DNA from: an uncultured Pseudomonadota bacterium
GTDB lineage: Bacteria; Pseudomonadota; Gammaproteobacteria; Burkholderiales; SCOH01
DNA: 10,327 nt
Reading direction: 5' to 3'
NCBI GenBank assembly: GCA_937863215.1
Contig: CALMFQ010000299.1
Span: forward strand, 1 to 10,327
Numbering within the stretch: the stretch's first letter is position 1; each line of letters starts with the position of its first letter. This document shows, in pieces, positions 1 through 7,273 of this stretch. The translations under genes and the position numbers were made by a program. The notes below the pieces were generated by a model that worked only from the letters and a program-made list of their open reading frames with translations, ran no database searches and was not told where the DNA came from.

Positions 1-1429
1 TCTGGCGCTGGCCAATCCGGAACCGGAAATTCTGCCGCCGCTGGCGAAGGAAGCACGCGCCGACGCAATTATCTGTACCGGCCGTTCCGACTACCCGAAC
101 CAGGTCAACAATGTCCTGTGCTTCCCCTTCATTTTCCGTGGCGCACTCGACGTCGGTGCCACCACCATCAATGAAGAAATGAAGCTGGCGTGCGTGCGCG
201 CCATCGCCGATCTGGCGCTGGCCGAGCAGTCGGACGTAGTGGCCGACGCCTACGTTGGCCAGACCCTGTCGTTCGGCCCGGATTACATCATTCCCAAGCC
301 GTTCGATCCGCGCCTGATCATCAAGATCGCACCGGCGGTTGCCGAAGCGGCAATGAAGTCCGGCGTGGCAACCCGCCCGATCGAAGACATGGCGGCCTAC
401 CGCGAAGAGCTGACGCAGTTCGTCTACAAATCCAACCTGTTCATGAAGCCGGTATTCTCGGCAGCGAAACAGGGCAAGAAGCGGGTGATCTACGCCGAAG
501 GCGAAGACCAGCGCGTCTTGCACGCGGTACAGGAAGTGGTTGACCAGGGCTTGGCGCAGCCGATCCTGATCGGCCGGCCGCAGGTGATCGAACAGCGGAT
601 CGAGAAACTCGGCCTGCGCATTCGCCCGGGAGTCGATTTCGAGCTGGTCAACAACGAAAACGATCCGCGCTATCGCGAATACTCGCAGCTGTACTATGAC
701 ATCATGCAGCGCCGCGGCATCAGCATCCAGTATGCGCGCCGCGAAGTTCGCCGCAAGACCACGCTGATCGGCTCGCTGATGCTGCGCCGTGGCGAAGCCG
801 ACGCGATGATCTGCGGCACCTTCGGCCAATACAAGCTGCATCTGGAATTCGTCGAGCAGGTGCTGGGCAAGAAGGCAGGCGTGAAAACGCTGGCGGCAAT
901 GAATGCGCTGATCCTGCCGCACGGCAATATCTTTATCGCCGACACTTACGTCAACGCCGATCCGACTGCCGAGCAGCTGGCCGAAATCACCGTCCAGGCA
1001 GCCGAAACCGTGCGCCGCTTCGGCATTGCACCGAAAATCGCGCTGTTGTCGCATTCGAGCTTCGGCAGCGTCGATACTCCGTCGTCGCTGAAAATGCGCG
1101 AAGTGCTGTGTCTGCTGAACGAGCGCGCGCCGGAGCTGGAAGTGGAAGGCGAAATGCATGGCGATGCCGCGCTGTCGGGCGCGATCCGCGAGCAGGTGTT
1201 CCCGAATGCCCGCTTCAAGGGCGATGCCAACCTGCTGATCATGCCGACGCTGGATGCCGCCAACATCAGCTTCAATCTGCTCAAAGTCAGCGCCGCCGAT
1301 GGCGTAACCATCGGCCCGATGCTGCTTGGCTGCTCCAAGCCGGTACACATCCTGACGCCGACCGCCAGCGTGCGCCGCATTGTCAACATGACCGCACTGG
1401 CAGTCGTGGACTGCAGCGTGCAGGGTTAA
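1..1429 (+). CDS. maeB: NADP-dependent malic enzyme with C-terminal phosphotransacetylase-like domain, 5'-truncated by the window edge
   Basis: Oxidatively decarboxylates malate to pyruvate and gives NADPH in the cytoplasm. Reading starts at base 2 with no start codon; 475 residues are visible, and family members of about 760 aa imply that roughly 280 N-terminal residues lie outside the window. Visible residues 5-10 (ANPEPE) and the block starting GRSDYPNQVNN (about residues 27-50, ending GALDVGAT) are hallmark C-terminal parts of the malic enzyme NAD(P)-binding domain. From about residue 157 (KKRVIYAEGED) to the end the protein matches the phosphate acetyl/butyryltransferase fold, as in multimodular MaeB. 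In E. coli MaeB this tail is regulatory (acetyl-CoA responsive) rather than catalytic; the same role here is inferred from the family. The gene ends in TAA and is followed by a strong hairpin terminator. A functional link to the next gene (NADPH supply for polyhydroxyalkanoate synthesis) is conceivable but unproven. Confidence 0.95.
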   Translation, partial: LALANPEPEILPPLAKEARADAIICTGRSDYPNQVNNVLCFPFIFRGALDVGATTINEEMKLACVRAIADLALAEQSDVVADAYVGQTLSFGPDYIIPKPFDPRLIIKIAPAVAEAAMKSGVATRPIEDMAAYREELTQFVYKSNLFMKPVFSAAKQGKKRVIYAEGEDQRVLHAVQEVVDQGLAQPILIGRPQVIEQRIEKLGLRIRPGVDFELVNNENDPRYREYSQLYYDIMQRRGISIQYARREVRRKTTLIGSLMLRRGEADAMICGTFGQYKLHLEFVEQVLGKKAGVKTLAAMNALILPHGNIFIADTYVNADPTAEQLAEITVQAAETVRRFGIAPKIALLSHSSFGSVDTPSSLKMREVLCLLNERAPELEVEGEMHGDAALSGAIREQVFPNARFKGDANLLIMPTLDAANISFNLLKVSAADGVTIGPMLLGCSKPVHILTPTASVRRIVNMTALAVVDCSVQG

Positions 1430-1449
1430 AACCGCGCAAGCGGCATATC

Positions 1450-1478
1450 AAAAAAGGGTGGCTTGGCCACCCTTTTTC
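1450..1478 (+). terminator. Rho-independent terminator after maeB
   Basis: A perfect 12-bp stem (AAAAAGGGTGGC at 1451-1462 with GCCACCCTTTTT at 1466-1477) encloses a 3-nt TTG loop. The stem carries an A-tract on its left and a T-tract on its right, so it could work in both directions. It lies 21 bp after the maeB stop and ends 26 bp before the phaM-like start, so it separates the two genes unless read through. Confidence 0.9.
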
Positions 1479-1503
1479 ATTCTCTCATCAGGAACAACCA
1501 ACC

Positions 1504-1764
1504 ATGAGCGACAAGTTTTCCCCCAACGATGCATTCGCCTTTTTCAACAATCTGTGGAAACAGTCCGAGCCGTTGTCCAACCTGTTTCCGGGTCTCAACG
1601 AAGACGAGCTGGAGCGCAAGATCGTTGAATTGAAAGTGGTGGAGAACTGGCTGCAGGCCAATCTGAACATGCTGTCGGTAAGCATCAAAACGCTCGAACT
1701 GCAGCAAGCCACGCTGGCGGCAATGCGCCCCGCCGACAAGGGCACGGCAGCCAACCCGGAATAA
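1504..1764 (+). CDS. phaM: Short PhaM-like polyhydroxyalkanoate granule regulatory protein
   Basis: This 86-aa protein has a short N-terminal region with FFNNLWKQ, then a conserved block at about residues 36-75 (DELERKIVELK, VENWLQANLNML, LELQQATLAAM). The block resembles the core of the PhaM family: a predicted helical segment, ELxxKI then VExWLxxNLNML then LExQxATL. In Ralstonia, PhaM binds PHA synthase PhaC1, granules and DNA, and influences granule number and segregation. The Ralstonia protein is about three times longer because it has a basic Lys/Pro/Ala-rich C-terminal DNA-binding tail. That tail is absent here: the protein stops after MRPADKGTAANPE. Synthase or granule binding is therefore a fair inference, but DNA binding is not supported. 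An AGGA at 1490-1493 lies 10 nt before the ATG. I see no promoter between the terminator and the start. The gene converges with the next one at a 2-bp gap. The family call rests on recalled motif similarity, not a search. Confidence 0.72.
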   Translation: MSDKFSPNDAFAFFNNLWKQSEPLSNLFPGLNEDELERKIVELKVVENWLQANLNMLSVSIKTLELQQATLAAMRPADKGTAANPE

Positions 1765-1766
1765 GG

Positions 1767-2195
1767 CTAGCGGTGCTTTTTCGGCTTACCGGCAGGCTTG
1801 CCATGCGCAGCAGCCGGCGCGGACTTTTTAGCCACAACGGAAGCTTTGGCAGCCTTGGACGGCTTGGCCTGCCGTGCCGATTTGGCAGATTTAACAAGAG
1901 CAAGCTCCGGTTTGCCATGCCGATGCGCTGCAGGCTCTGCTGCAGCGTGGTGGCCTTTTCCGGCATGCGCCTCATGCCGGTGGCCACCATGGCGCCCTCT
2001 GGAACTACCGCGTGCCTCGCTGTCGCGTAGTGCCGGCGCGACTACCGGTTTGACCGGCTCTGCCACAGGCGCGGGCAATGCCGCGCTGCCCGGCTCATCG
2101 CCCGGCAATGGCGGAGGCGTATCGGCAGCACCGGCCATGCTAATGCAGGACACAAATGCGAGAATGGCTGCGCCCCAACGCAGAGTCGATTTCAT
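1767..2195 (-). CDS. Small exported His/Lys/Ala-rich protein of unknown function
   Basis: I do not recognise a named family. The 142-aa product starts with a signal peptide: a positive start (MKSTLRW), a hydrophobic core (AAILAFVSCISMAG) and a likely cleavage after AGA at residue 23. FVSC at 14-17 is a poor lipobox, so a lipoprotein is less likely. Residues 25-58 are Pro/Ala-rich. Residues 69-93 hold eight histidines (H69, H72, H74, H77, H82, H83, H91, H93), suggesting transition-metal binding. The rest is a Lys/Ala/Pro tail ending GKPKKHR that resembles histone H1- or AlgP-like low-complexity sequence. The mature protein should be disordered and strongly basic; a periplasmic or surface location is inferred. 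I chose the ATG at 2195, not the longer open frame, because GAGGAG lies 6 nt upstream and the signal peptide begins there. It is transcribed divergently from the pseudokinase gene and converges with phaM. Confidence 0.72.
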   Translation of the reverse strand: MKSTLRWGAAILAFVSCISMAGAADTPPPLPGDEPGSAALPAPVAEPVKPVVAPALRDSEARGSSRGRHGGHRHEAHAGKGHHAAAEPAAHRHGKPELALVKSAKSARQAKPSKAAKASVVAKKSAPAAAHGKPAGKPKKHR

Positions 2196-2201
2196 CTGGT
2201 T

Positions 2202-2207
2202 CTCCTC
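2202..2207 (-). promoter_or_regulatory. Ribosome binding site fixing the start of the His/Lys-rich gene
   Basis: The minus strand reads GAGGAG, 6 nt before the ATG at 2195. It decides between this start and an upstream in-frame ATG at 2315 that would add 40 Arg/Cys-rich residues ahead of the signal peptide. Confidence 0.8.
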
Positions 2208-2336
2208 AAGCAATTTACCGTGACACGAGCGCGCCCGGACCAACGGCCACCGCTCGCAGCGCCGGCGGCACAAGTCAGCCACAGCGGCCGCTCCATGCCG
2301 GAATGCAACGCCCAAGGCGGCCGGCGGTTGACAGGA

Positions 2337-2364
2337 TTGGCGCCTCCATCACTTGTGGCATAAT
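2337..2364 (+). promoter_or_regulatory. Putative sigma70 promoter with extended -10 for the pseudokinase gene
   Basis: TTGGCG (2337-2342) and CATAAT (2359-2364) are separated by 16 nt, and TG at 2356-2357 gives an extended -10 (TGgCATAAT). Transcription would begin near 2371, leaving a leader of about 95 nt before the ATG at 2467. It lies in the 271-bp divergent region 2196-2466. Apart from this I see only the near-repeats described in the findings, and no clear promoter for the minus-strand gene. Confidence 0.5.
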
Positions 2365-2466
2365 CACGGCAAAACAAGCTAAAACAATCTCTGGGAATCC
2401 TGTTGCGCGACAAACCGGCGCAATCTCCCACAGCAACCAATACACCACCATAATTTCTGGGATGCC

Positions 2467-4359
2467 ATGTCCAATCTCGCAGATCAGTCAGGCCAGGCCG
2501 TCGCAGCCTTGCAATTGGAGAAATTCCTCAGCAGCAAGAATGCGGAACGCTGGTGCAAGATCATGTCGCCCGGCTACCCTGCGGCAGCCTACTGGCTGTG
2601 CCAGGAAGCGCGGATTCTACAGGAATTCAACCATACACACCCGTTCGTGGCGCGCTTTATCGGCGTCGATACCGAACGCCGGATTCTGGTTACCGAAGCT
2701 CCGGGCTATACGCTGTCGCAATGGCTGACCACACCGCAGGGCGCGCTCGATCACCCGTTCCAGCGCTCCAGCGATCTGTTGCGCCTGCTGATGGCGGTAT
2801 GCCGCATCGCCGATGCCATCCACAAGAAGGGGGTGATCCACTGCGGTCTGCGCCCGGATGCGATCTGTATCAACATCGACAGCCAGCGGCGTATCGATTA
2901 TGAGTCGATCCGCATCATCGACTTCGGCTTTGCCCACTCGCAGCAGCACCGGCTGGAAAAGCCGCTGTTCCTCGATACCCGGCAACGCGGCGCCGACTAC
3001 CTGTCGCCGGCACTGAAACAATCGATCGACAAGGATTGGGCGGCCTATTGCCAGCTGGTCGGCGAAAGCGACAAGTCCAGCTGGCAGGAATATTCCGCCA
3101 AGGCACGTAGCGATTACGAAACCACGTTGATGGCGCATATCGGCAGCAATCATCTCGACTGGCAGGTAGACATGTACAGCATCGGCTACTGGTTCAGCCA
3201 GATTTCGCTGCGCCGCATCGACTACTTCGCGCCGGCGCACCAGGAAAAATTGCCGAAAATCCTCGGCCGGATGCAAAAATCGTTCTGGCGTGGCGGCTAT
3301 CGCAATTTCGAGGCCTTGTTGCACGAACTGCACCAGCTGGAACTCGATCCGCAGGCGCCGGTGATCGGAAACATTCCGCAAACCTCGTCGGTTACCAGCC
3401 TCGCTGCACTGCCGAGCATGCCCGACAATCTCGATCTGCCGATCGGCGCAGCAGCCAGTGCCACCGCCACCGCACCGGCGGCATCGACCGCATTTGCCGA
3501 ATCGCTGGAGGCGGCACGCAATTCCGCCAGCCGCAAACAGCTGATCAACTGGGGTGCCGCAGTTGCCAGCGCACTGGCGATCGGCCTGCTCGCCACCTAT
3601 GTGTTGGTCAACAAGGGCAGAAGCCCGCAAACCGAGTTCACACAGCAAAGCGTTACGCTCGGCAACGTTCCCGCCGCGGCCCCGGCAAAACCGGCCGCAC
3701 CGCCTGCCGACAAGGCAGCGAACGCAGAACCGGCCGCCCCGGCGGTTGCAACGGTTACCGAATCGGCGCCGGCAACGTCGGCGGCAGCAAGCCCGACACC
3801 GGGCGAAGCGGCTGCGGTGCCGGCCCCCGGCGAAACATCCGCGCCGGCCACACCCGCTCCAGCTACGGTGGCACCGGCTACCAACGACCCTCTCGCCAAC
3901 CTGCGCCAGCAGGCGGAAAAAGGCGATCCGGCAGCCCAGACCCAGCTCGGGCTGGCTTACCGCAACGGTAAAGGGGTGCAGCAGGATCTGGAAGAAGCGG
4001 TGAAATGGTATACCCGCGCGGCAGAAAAGAACCACGCCGAAGCGCAGGCCTATCTCGGCTTTATGTACATGACCGGGCGTGGCGTACGGCGCAACGATGC
4101 CGAAGCGGCAAAATGGCATCGCAAGGCAGCCGAACAGGGCAATGCACTCGGCCAGTACAATCTCGGCCTGATGTATCTGCATGGCCGGGGCGGTACGGAA
4201 ACCAGCAAGGTCAAAGCCTACGTGTGGCTGAAACTGGCTGCAGAGCAGAATAACGGCTCGGCACAGGTACAGCTGGCAACGCTGGCGCAGCAGTTAAGCA
4301 AGGCCGAACTGCAGGAAGCGCAGCAATCGGCCGGAGCCATCAAGGCACGCAAACAGTGA
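2467..4359 (+). CDS. Single-pass membrane protein: predicted pseudokinase domain plus Sel1-like repeats
   Basis: The 630-aa protein has four parts. Residues 15-295 form a Ser/Thr kinase-like fold: possible ATP Lys K31 and helix-C Glu E47, a catalytic-loop equivalent HCGLRPDAI at 125-133, DFG at 152-154, and a VDMYSIG helix-F motif at 234-240. Residues 361-381 are the only clear membrane helix. Residues 385-472 are a Pro/Ala/Thr-rich linker. Residues 474-610 hold about three Sel1-like (TPR-related) repeats with motifs such as GLAYRNGKGV and GFMYMTGRGV. In the catalytic loop HRD has become HCG, so the base Asp is Gly, and the Asn of the usual KPxN is Ala. A glycine-rich loop is not evident. Phosphotransfer is therefore unlikely, and a binding or scaffold role is inferred. 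The likely topology is kinase fold inside and repeats in the periplasm. SPAL replaces APE, with a long insert before helix F. The ribosome site is weak (GGGA just upstream). The cupin gene follows 11 bp after the stop. Confidence 0.88.
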   Translation: MSNLADQSGQAVAALQLEKFLSSKNAERWCKIMSPGYPAAAYWLCQEARILQEFNHTHPFVARFIGVDTERRILVTEAPGYTLSQWLTTPQGALDHPFQRSSDLLRLLMAVCRIADAIHKKGVIHCGLRPDAICINIDSQRRIDYESIRIIDFGFAHSQQHRLEKPLFLDTRQRGADYLSPALKQSIDKDWAAYCQLVGESDKSSWQEYSAKARSDYETTLMAHIGSNHLDWQVDMYSIGYWFSQISLRRIDYFAPAHQEKLPKILGRMQKSFWRGGYRNFEALLHELHQLELDPQAPVIGNIPQTSSVTSLAALPSMPDNLDLPIGAAASATATAPAASTAFAESLEAARNSASRKQLINWGAAVASALAIGLLATYVLVNKGRSPQTEFTQQSVTLGNVPAAAPAKPAAPPADKAANAEPAAPAVATVTESAPATSAAASPTPGEAAAVPAPGETSAPATPAPATVAPATNDPLANLRQQAEKGDPAAQTQLGLAYRNGKGVQQDLEEAVKWYTRAAEKNHAEAQAYLGFMYMTGRGVRRNDAEAAKWHRKAAEQGNALGQYNLGLMYLHGRGGTETSKVKAYVWLKLAAEQNNGSAQVQLATLAQQLSKAELQEAQQSAGAIKARKQ

Positions 4360-4370
4360 ACGGGAACCCG

Positions 4371-4850
4371 ATGACGCAATCTCCGCTGCTGATCGACAAC
4401 AGCATGCTCGAACAACTGATCGCCGAAGCGCGCGCACTGCCGCGCCGGCGCAAGAACCTCAATTTCCACCGCAGCAACGAAGCGGCCAGCCACCGGCTGA
4501 TCATCGCCATCGAGCCGGATTCGTACATTCCGCCGCACCGCCATGCCAACCCGAGCAAGGACGAAACCATTACCGTACTGCGCGGCAGCCTGGGCCTGAT
4601 CTGCTTCGATGAGCAGGGCCGGGTCACCCACACCGCCACGCTGTCGGCAAACGGCGATGCTCTGGGTGTGACTCTGCCGCACGGCATGTTGCACAGCCTG
4701 GTAGCGCTGGAAAGCGGATCGGTATTTTTCGAGTCGAAAGCCGGCCCCTATGCGCCACCGGCGGAAAACGAACGCGTCAGCTGGGCGCCGGTGGAAAATA
4801 CGCCCGAAGCGGCCGCCTACCATGCCAGACTGCGTGCGCTGTTCGCGTAA
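4371..4850 (+). CDS. wbuC: WbuC-family cupin-fold metalloprotein
   Basis: This 159-aa single-domain cupin has the WbuC pattern: an N-terminal helix (LIDNSMLEQLIAEA), then RRRKNLNFH, then the metal-site motif PHRHANPSKDE with H56, H58 and E65, and a second cupin motif with P103, G105 and H108. FFESKAGPY near residues 119-127 is also typical. The family is best known from O-antigen clusters, but its reaction is not established to my knowledge, and no sugar gene is visible here. I chose the ATG at 4371, which has GGGA 5 nt upstream. A GTG at 4356 overlaps the previous stop codon (GTGA) and would add five residues (MNGNP). Both place the gene directly behind the pseudokinase gene, so co-transcription and perhaps translational coupling are likely. 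Its 3' end converges with the GGDEF-EAL gene across 8 bp, and no clear terminator is visible there. Confidence 0.87.
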   Translation: MTQSPLLIDNSMLEQLIAEARALPRRRKNLNFHRSNEAASHRLIIAIEPDSYIPPHRHANPSKDETITVLRGSLGLICFDEQGRVTHTATLSANGDALGVTLPHGMLHSLVALESGSVFFESKAGPYAPPAENERVSWAPVENTPEAAAYHARLRALFA

Positions 4851-4858
4851 TCGCCGCG

Positions 4859-7273
4859 TCAGTCGCTCCTGACAGCGATGTCGCGGTGAAATGCCTCAAA
4901 CGCCTCCGGCGCCATCGCACGCGAACAGAAAAACCCCTGGAATTCATGGCAGCCGGCGTCGGACAGGAACTGTAGCTGCGCCAGATGCTCCACCCCCTCG
5001 GCAATCACCCGCAAGCGCAGCGCCTGCGCCAGATTGATCACCGCATTGACGATGGCGACGTCGCTGTCGTCGTCCGGCACATCCTGAATGAATGAGCGGT
5101 CGATTTTCAGTTTCTGGATCGGAAAACGTTTCAGGTAACCGAGACTGGAATAGCCGGTACCGAAATCGTCGATCGCCAGCTTGACGCCGAGCTCCGCCAG
5201 CGCCTGCAGGCGTTTCAGCGCTTCATCGGCATCGCGCACCAGGATCGACTCGGTCAGCTCCAGCTCCAGCAGCCCCGGTGGCAGGCCGGCCGCATGCAGC
5301 GTTTCCGCGACATGATCGACGAAATCTGCCTGCTCGAACTGCAATGCCGAAACGTTCACCGCTACCTGCACCGGCATGTTGCGCCGGAACCATGCGGTTG
5401 CCTGGCGCACCGCCTCTTCCAGCACCCAGGTACCGATCGGCACGATCGCGCCGCTCTCCTCCGCCAGCGGAATGAACTGTGCCGGCGACACCTCGCCCAG
5501 CTCCGGATCGTTCCAGCGCAGCAGCGCCTCGACGCCGATCAGTCGCTGGCTGCCAAGCTCGATCTGCGGCTGGTAATGGAGGCGGAAATGGCCGTTGCGC
5601 AACGCCACACGCATGGCGTGATCGAGCTTCATGCGCGACAGCAGGTCGATGTTCATCTGCCGCTGATAGAAACGGAAACCGGAGCGGCCGCGCTCCTTCA
5701 CGTAATACATGGCACTGTCGGCATTCTTGATCAGCTCGTCCATGCAATCGCCGTCAGCGGGAAACAGTGCGATACCGATGCTGCAGCTCAGGCTGAATGC
5801 CATTTCATCCAGCTCGAACGGGCGCGACAGCGCTTCCAGCACGCGCTGCGCTGCCGTTTCCGAGCCGCGGGTATCGGTCTGATTCAGCAGCAGCACGAAT
5901 TCGTCGCCCCCCAGCCGCGCCGCGGTATCCACCTGACGCACACAGCCGGACAGGCGTTCGGCGACCTCGACCAGCACCCGGTCGCCGAACATGTGCCCAA
6001 GCGAGTCGTTGATATGCTTGAAACGATCCAGATCGAGAAACAGCACGGCAAAGGCAGTAGCATTGCGCTGCGCCAGCGCAATCGCCTGCTCGATCCGCTC
6101 CGCCAGCAGCAAGCGGTTCGGCAGACCGGTGAGCGCATCGCGATAGGCCAGCTCTTCGATGCGCTTTTTGGCCGAGAACGACTCGGTCAGATCCTTGAAA
6201 AAACCGATGAAATGCCTGGTCTGATCCTGCTCGTCGGCGACCCGTACCATCGCCACCATGCACGGATACACCGCGCCGTTCTTGCGCCGGTTCCACATCT
6301 CGCCTTCCCAGAAGCCATTACTGGCAATCCGCTGCGACAAGGTGTCGAGTGCGTCTTCGTTATAGCGGTTGGACAGGAACTCGCGCGGCCGGTGGCCGAT
6401 CAGCTCCTCCTGGGTGCAGCCGGTAAGGCGCTCGCAGCTTGGATTGGCAGCAACGATGAGGAAATCGGCATCGGTAACGAATATTGCTTCGAGGCTGGCC
6501 GCGAATACCTTGGCGGCAATCTGCAGCCGCGCTTCGTCCTGCAGGCGGCGCGAAATATCGCGGAACGAGAACACCCGCCCCACCGGCCGGCCACGCGCAT
6601 ACTGCGGCAACGTTACACGCTCCAGCACCACGCCGTTGCGCAGCACCACCACGTCGGATGCCTCCAGCAACGGCGAGCGACTGATTTCGCGCAGCCGACT
6701 GGTGTAGTGTTCTGCATCCACCACCGCCTGATCCATCCAGCCATAAATCTGCTCGTCATCGCGTTGCGACAGCATGTCGCGCGGCACCGACCAGAGTTCG
6801 GCAAAGCGTTGGTTACAAGCGCGGATGGCACCGTTCAGGTCGGTCACCAAAATCCCGTCGGCAGTCGATTCGAGCGTCGCACGCAGTTCGGCGATCAGCG
6901 TTTCCAGCTCGTTTTCCACCTGTCGCTGCGCGCCCAGATCGCGCACTGCAACCACGTAGATGCTGCTGGCGTCATCCAGCCGCACCCGCGATACCCGTCG
7001 TTCAACCATCAGGGTTTCGCCATTGGTCCGCTGCAGCATACTGTCGGAGAAAATCTGGTCGGATAGGCCTGCCGCGACGTCTTCCCAGAAAAACACATCC
7101 TCCGGCGTAAACGCCAGCTCTACCACTGGCCGGCCGACCAGCGCATGCGGTGCGACTCCGAGCAGTTTTTCCGCCGCGCTGTTGGCGGCAATCACCCGCA
7201 GCTGTACCGAGTCAACCAGCCATACAGCATCGATCATGCCCTCGATCAGCGCACGCCAGTTGGATCGGGTCAT
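4859..7273 (-). CDS. PAS-PAS-PAS-GGDEF-EAL cyclic-di-GMP cyclase/phosphodiesterase
   Basis: The 804-aa soluble protein has no membrane segment. Three PAS-type sensor domains cover roughly 6-115, 130-245 and 250-365. A GGDEF domain follows (about 370-540) with D379-x-LT, FLDLDRFKHIND, an intact GGDEF at 455-459 and an inhibitory-site RxxD (R446 to D449) exactly five residues before it. The EAL domain (about 545-800) has EALLRW at 582-587, N640, ELTES (E675), the DDFGTGYSSL loop (D702, D703), K723, E759 and Q779. These are the residues an active phosphodiesterase needs, so both activities are possible; which one dominates cannot be read from sequence. The PAS domains probably tune the output to a cytoplasmic signal or redox state, but no cofactor site is diagnosable. 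The start overlaps the stop of the HD-GYP gene (ATGA), so the two are translationally coupled. Confidence 0.95.
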   Translation of the reverse strand: MTRSNWRALIEGMIDAVWLVDSVQLRVIAANSAAEKLLGVAPHALVGRPVVELAFTPEDVFFWEDVAAGLSDQIFSDSMLQRTNGETLMVERRVSRVRLDDASSIYVVAVRDLGAQRQVENELETLIAELRATLESTADGILVTDLNGAIRACNQRFAELWSVPRDMLSQRDDEQIYGWMDQAVVDAEHYTSRLREISRSPLLEASDVVVLRNGVVLERVTLPQYARGRPVGRVFSFRDISRRLQDEARLQIAAKVFAASLEAIFVTDADFLIVAANPSCERLTGCTQEELIGHRPREFLSNRYNEDALDTLSQRIASNGFWEGEMWNRRKNGAVYPCMVAMVRVADEQDQTRHFIGFFKDLTESFSAKKRIEELAYRDALTGLPNRLLLAERIEQAIALAQRNATAFAVLFLDLDRFKHINDSLGHMFGDRVLVEVAERLSGCVRQVDTAARLGGDEFVLLLNQTDTRGSETAAQRVLEALSRPFELDEMAFSLSCSIGIALFPADGDCMDELIKNADSAMYYVKERGRSGFRFYQRQMNIDLLSRMKLDHAMRVALRNGHFRLHYQPQIELGSQRLIGVEALLRWNDPELGEVSPAQFIPLAEESGAIVPIGTWVLEEAVRQATAWFRRNMPVQVAVNVSALQFEQADFVDHVAETLHAAGLPPGLLELELTESILVRDADEALKRLQALAELGVKLAIDDFGTGYSSLGYLKRFPIQKLKIDRSFIQDVPDDDSDVAIVNAVINLAQALRLRVIAEGVEHLAQLQFLSDAGCHEFQGFFCSRAMAPEAFEAFHRDIAVRSD

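Noticed and set aside
179..1429. maeB starting at the ATG at 179 as a complete gene
   Set aside because: The frame is open to the left edge and encodes conserved malic enzyme motifs before that ATG, so the gene is truncated by the window.
1767..2195. The Lys/Ala-rich tail as the missing C-terminus of PhaM through a frameshift or inversion
   Set aside because: It is on the opposite strand, has its own strong ribosome site and signal peptide, and the phaM frame ends cleanly, so it is a separate exported protein.
2196..2315. Longer N-terminus for the His/Lys-rich protein, starting at 2315
   Set aside because: The extra 40 residues are Arg/Cys-rich and would bury the signal peptide; the GAGGAG site supports the shorter form.
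2328..2333. Perfect TTGACA as a -35 box
   Set aside because: The only good -10 (2359-2364) is 25 nt away, too far. Nothing resembling a -10 lies at 16-18 nt, so TTGGCG at 2337 is preferred.
3650..3895. Pro/Ala/Thr-rich stretch as a tandem DNA repeat
   Set aside because: The residues are biased but the codons vary and no regular period is visible; it is a low-complexity linker.
2617..4182. Open 521-codon minus-strand frame opposite the pseudokinase gene
   Set aside because: Its translation is Cys/Arg/Gly-rich low-complexity sequence without family motifs, and it mirrors a gene with clear kinase and Sel1 motifs. It is a GC-rich shadow.
4858..4873. GTCAG/CTGAC hairpin between the converging cupin and GGDEF-EAL genes as a terminator
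   Set aside because: The stem is only 5 bp with no T-tract in either direction.
5294..7066. Open 590-codon plus-strand frame opposite the GGDEF-EAL gene
   Set aside because: It is His/Gln/Arg-rich with no recognisable domain, while the other strand has intact PAS, GGDEF and EAL motifs.
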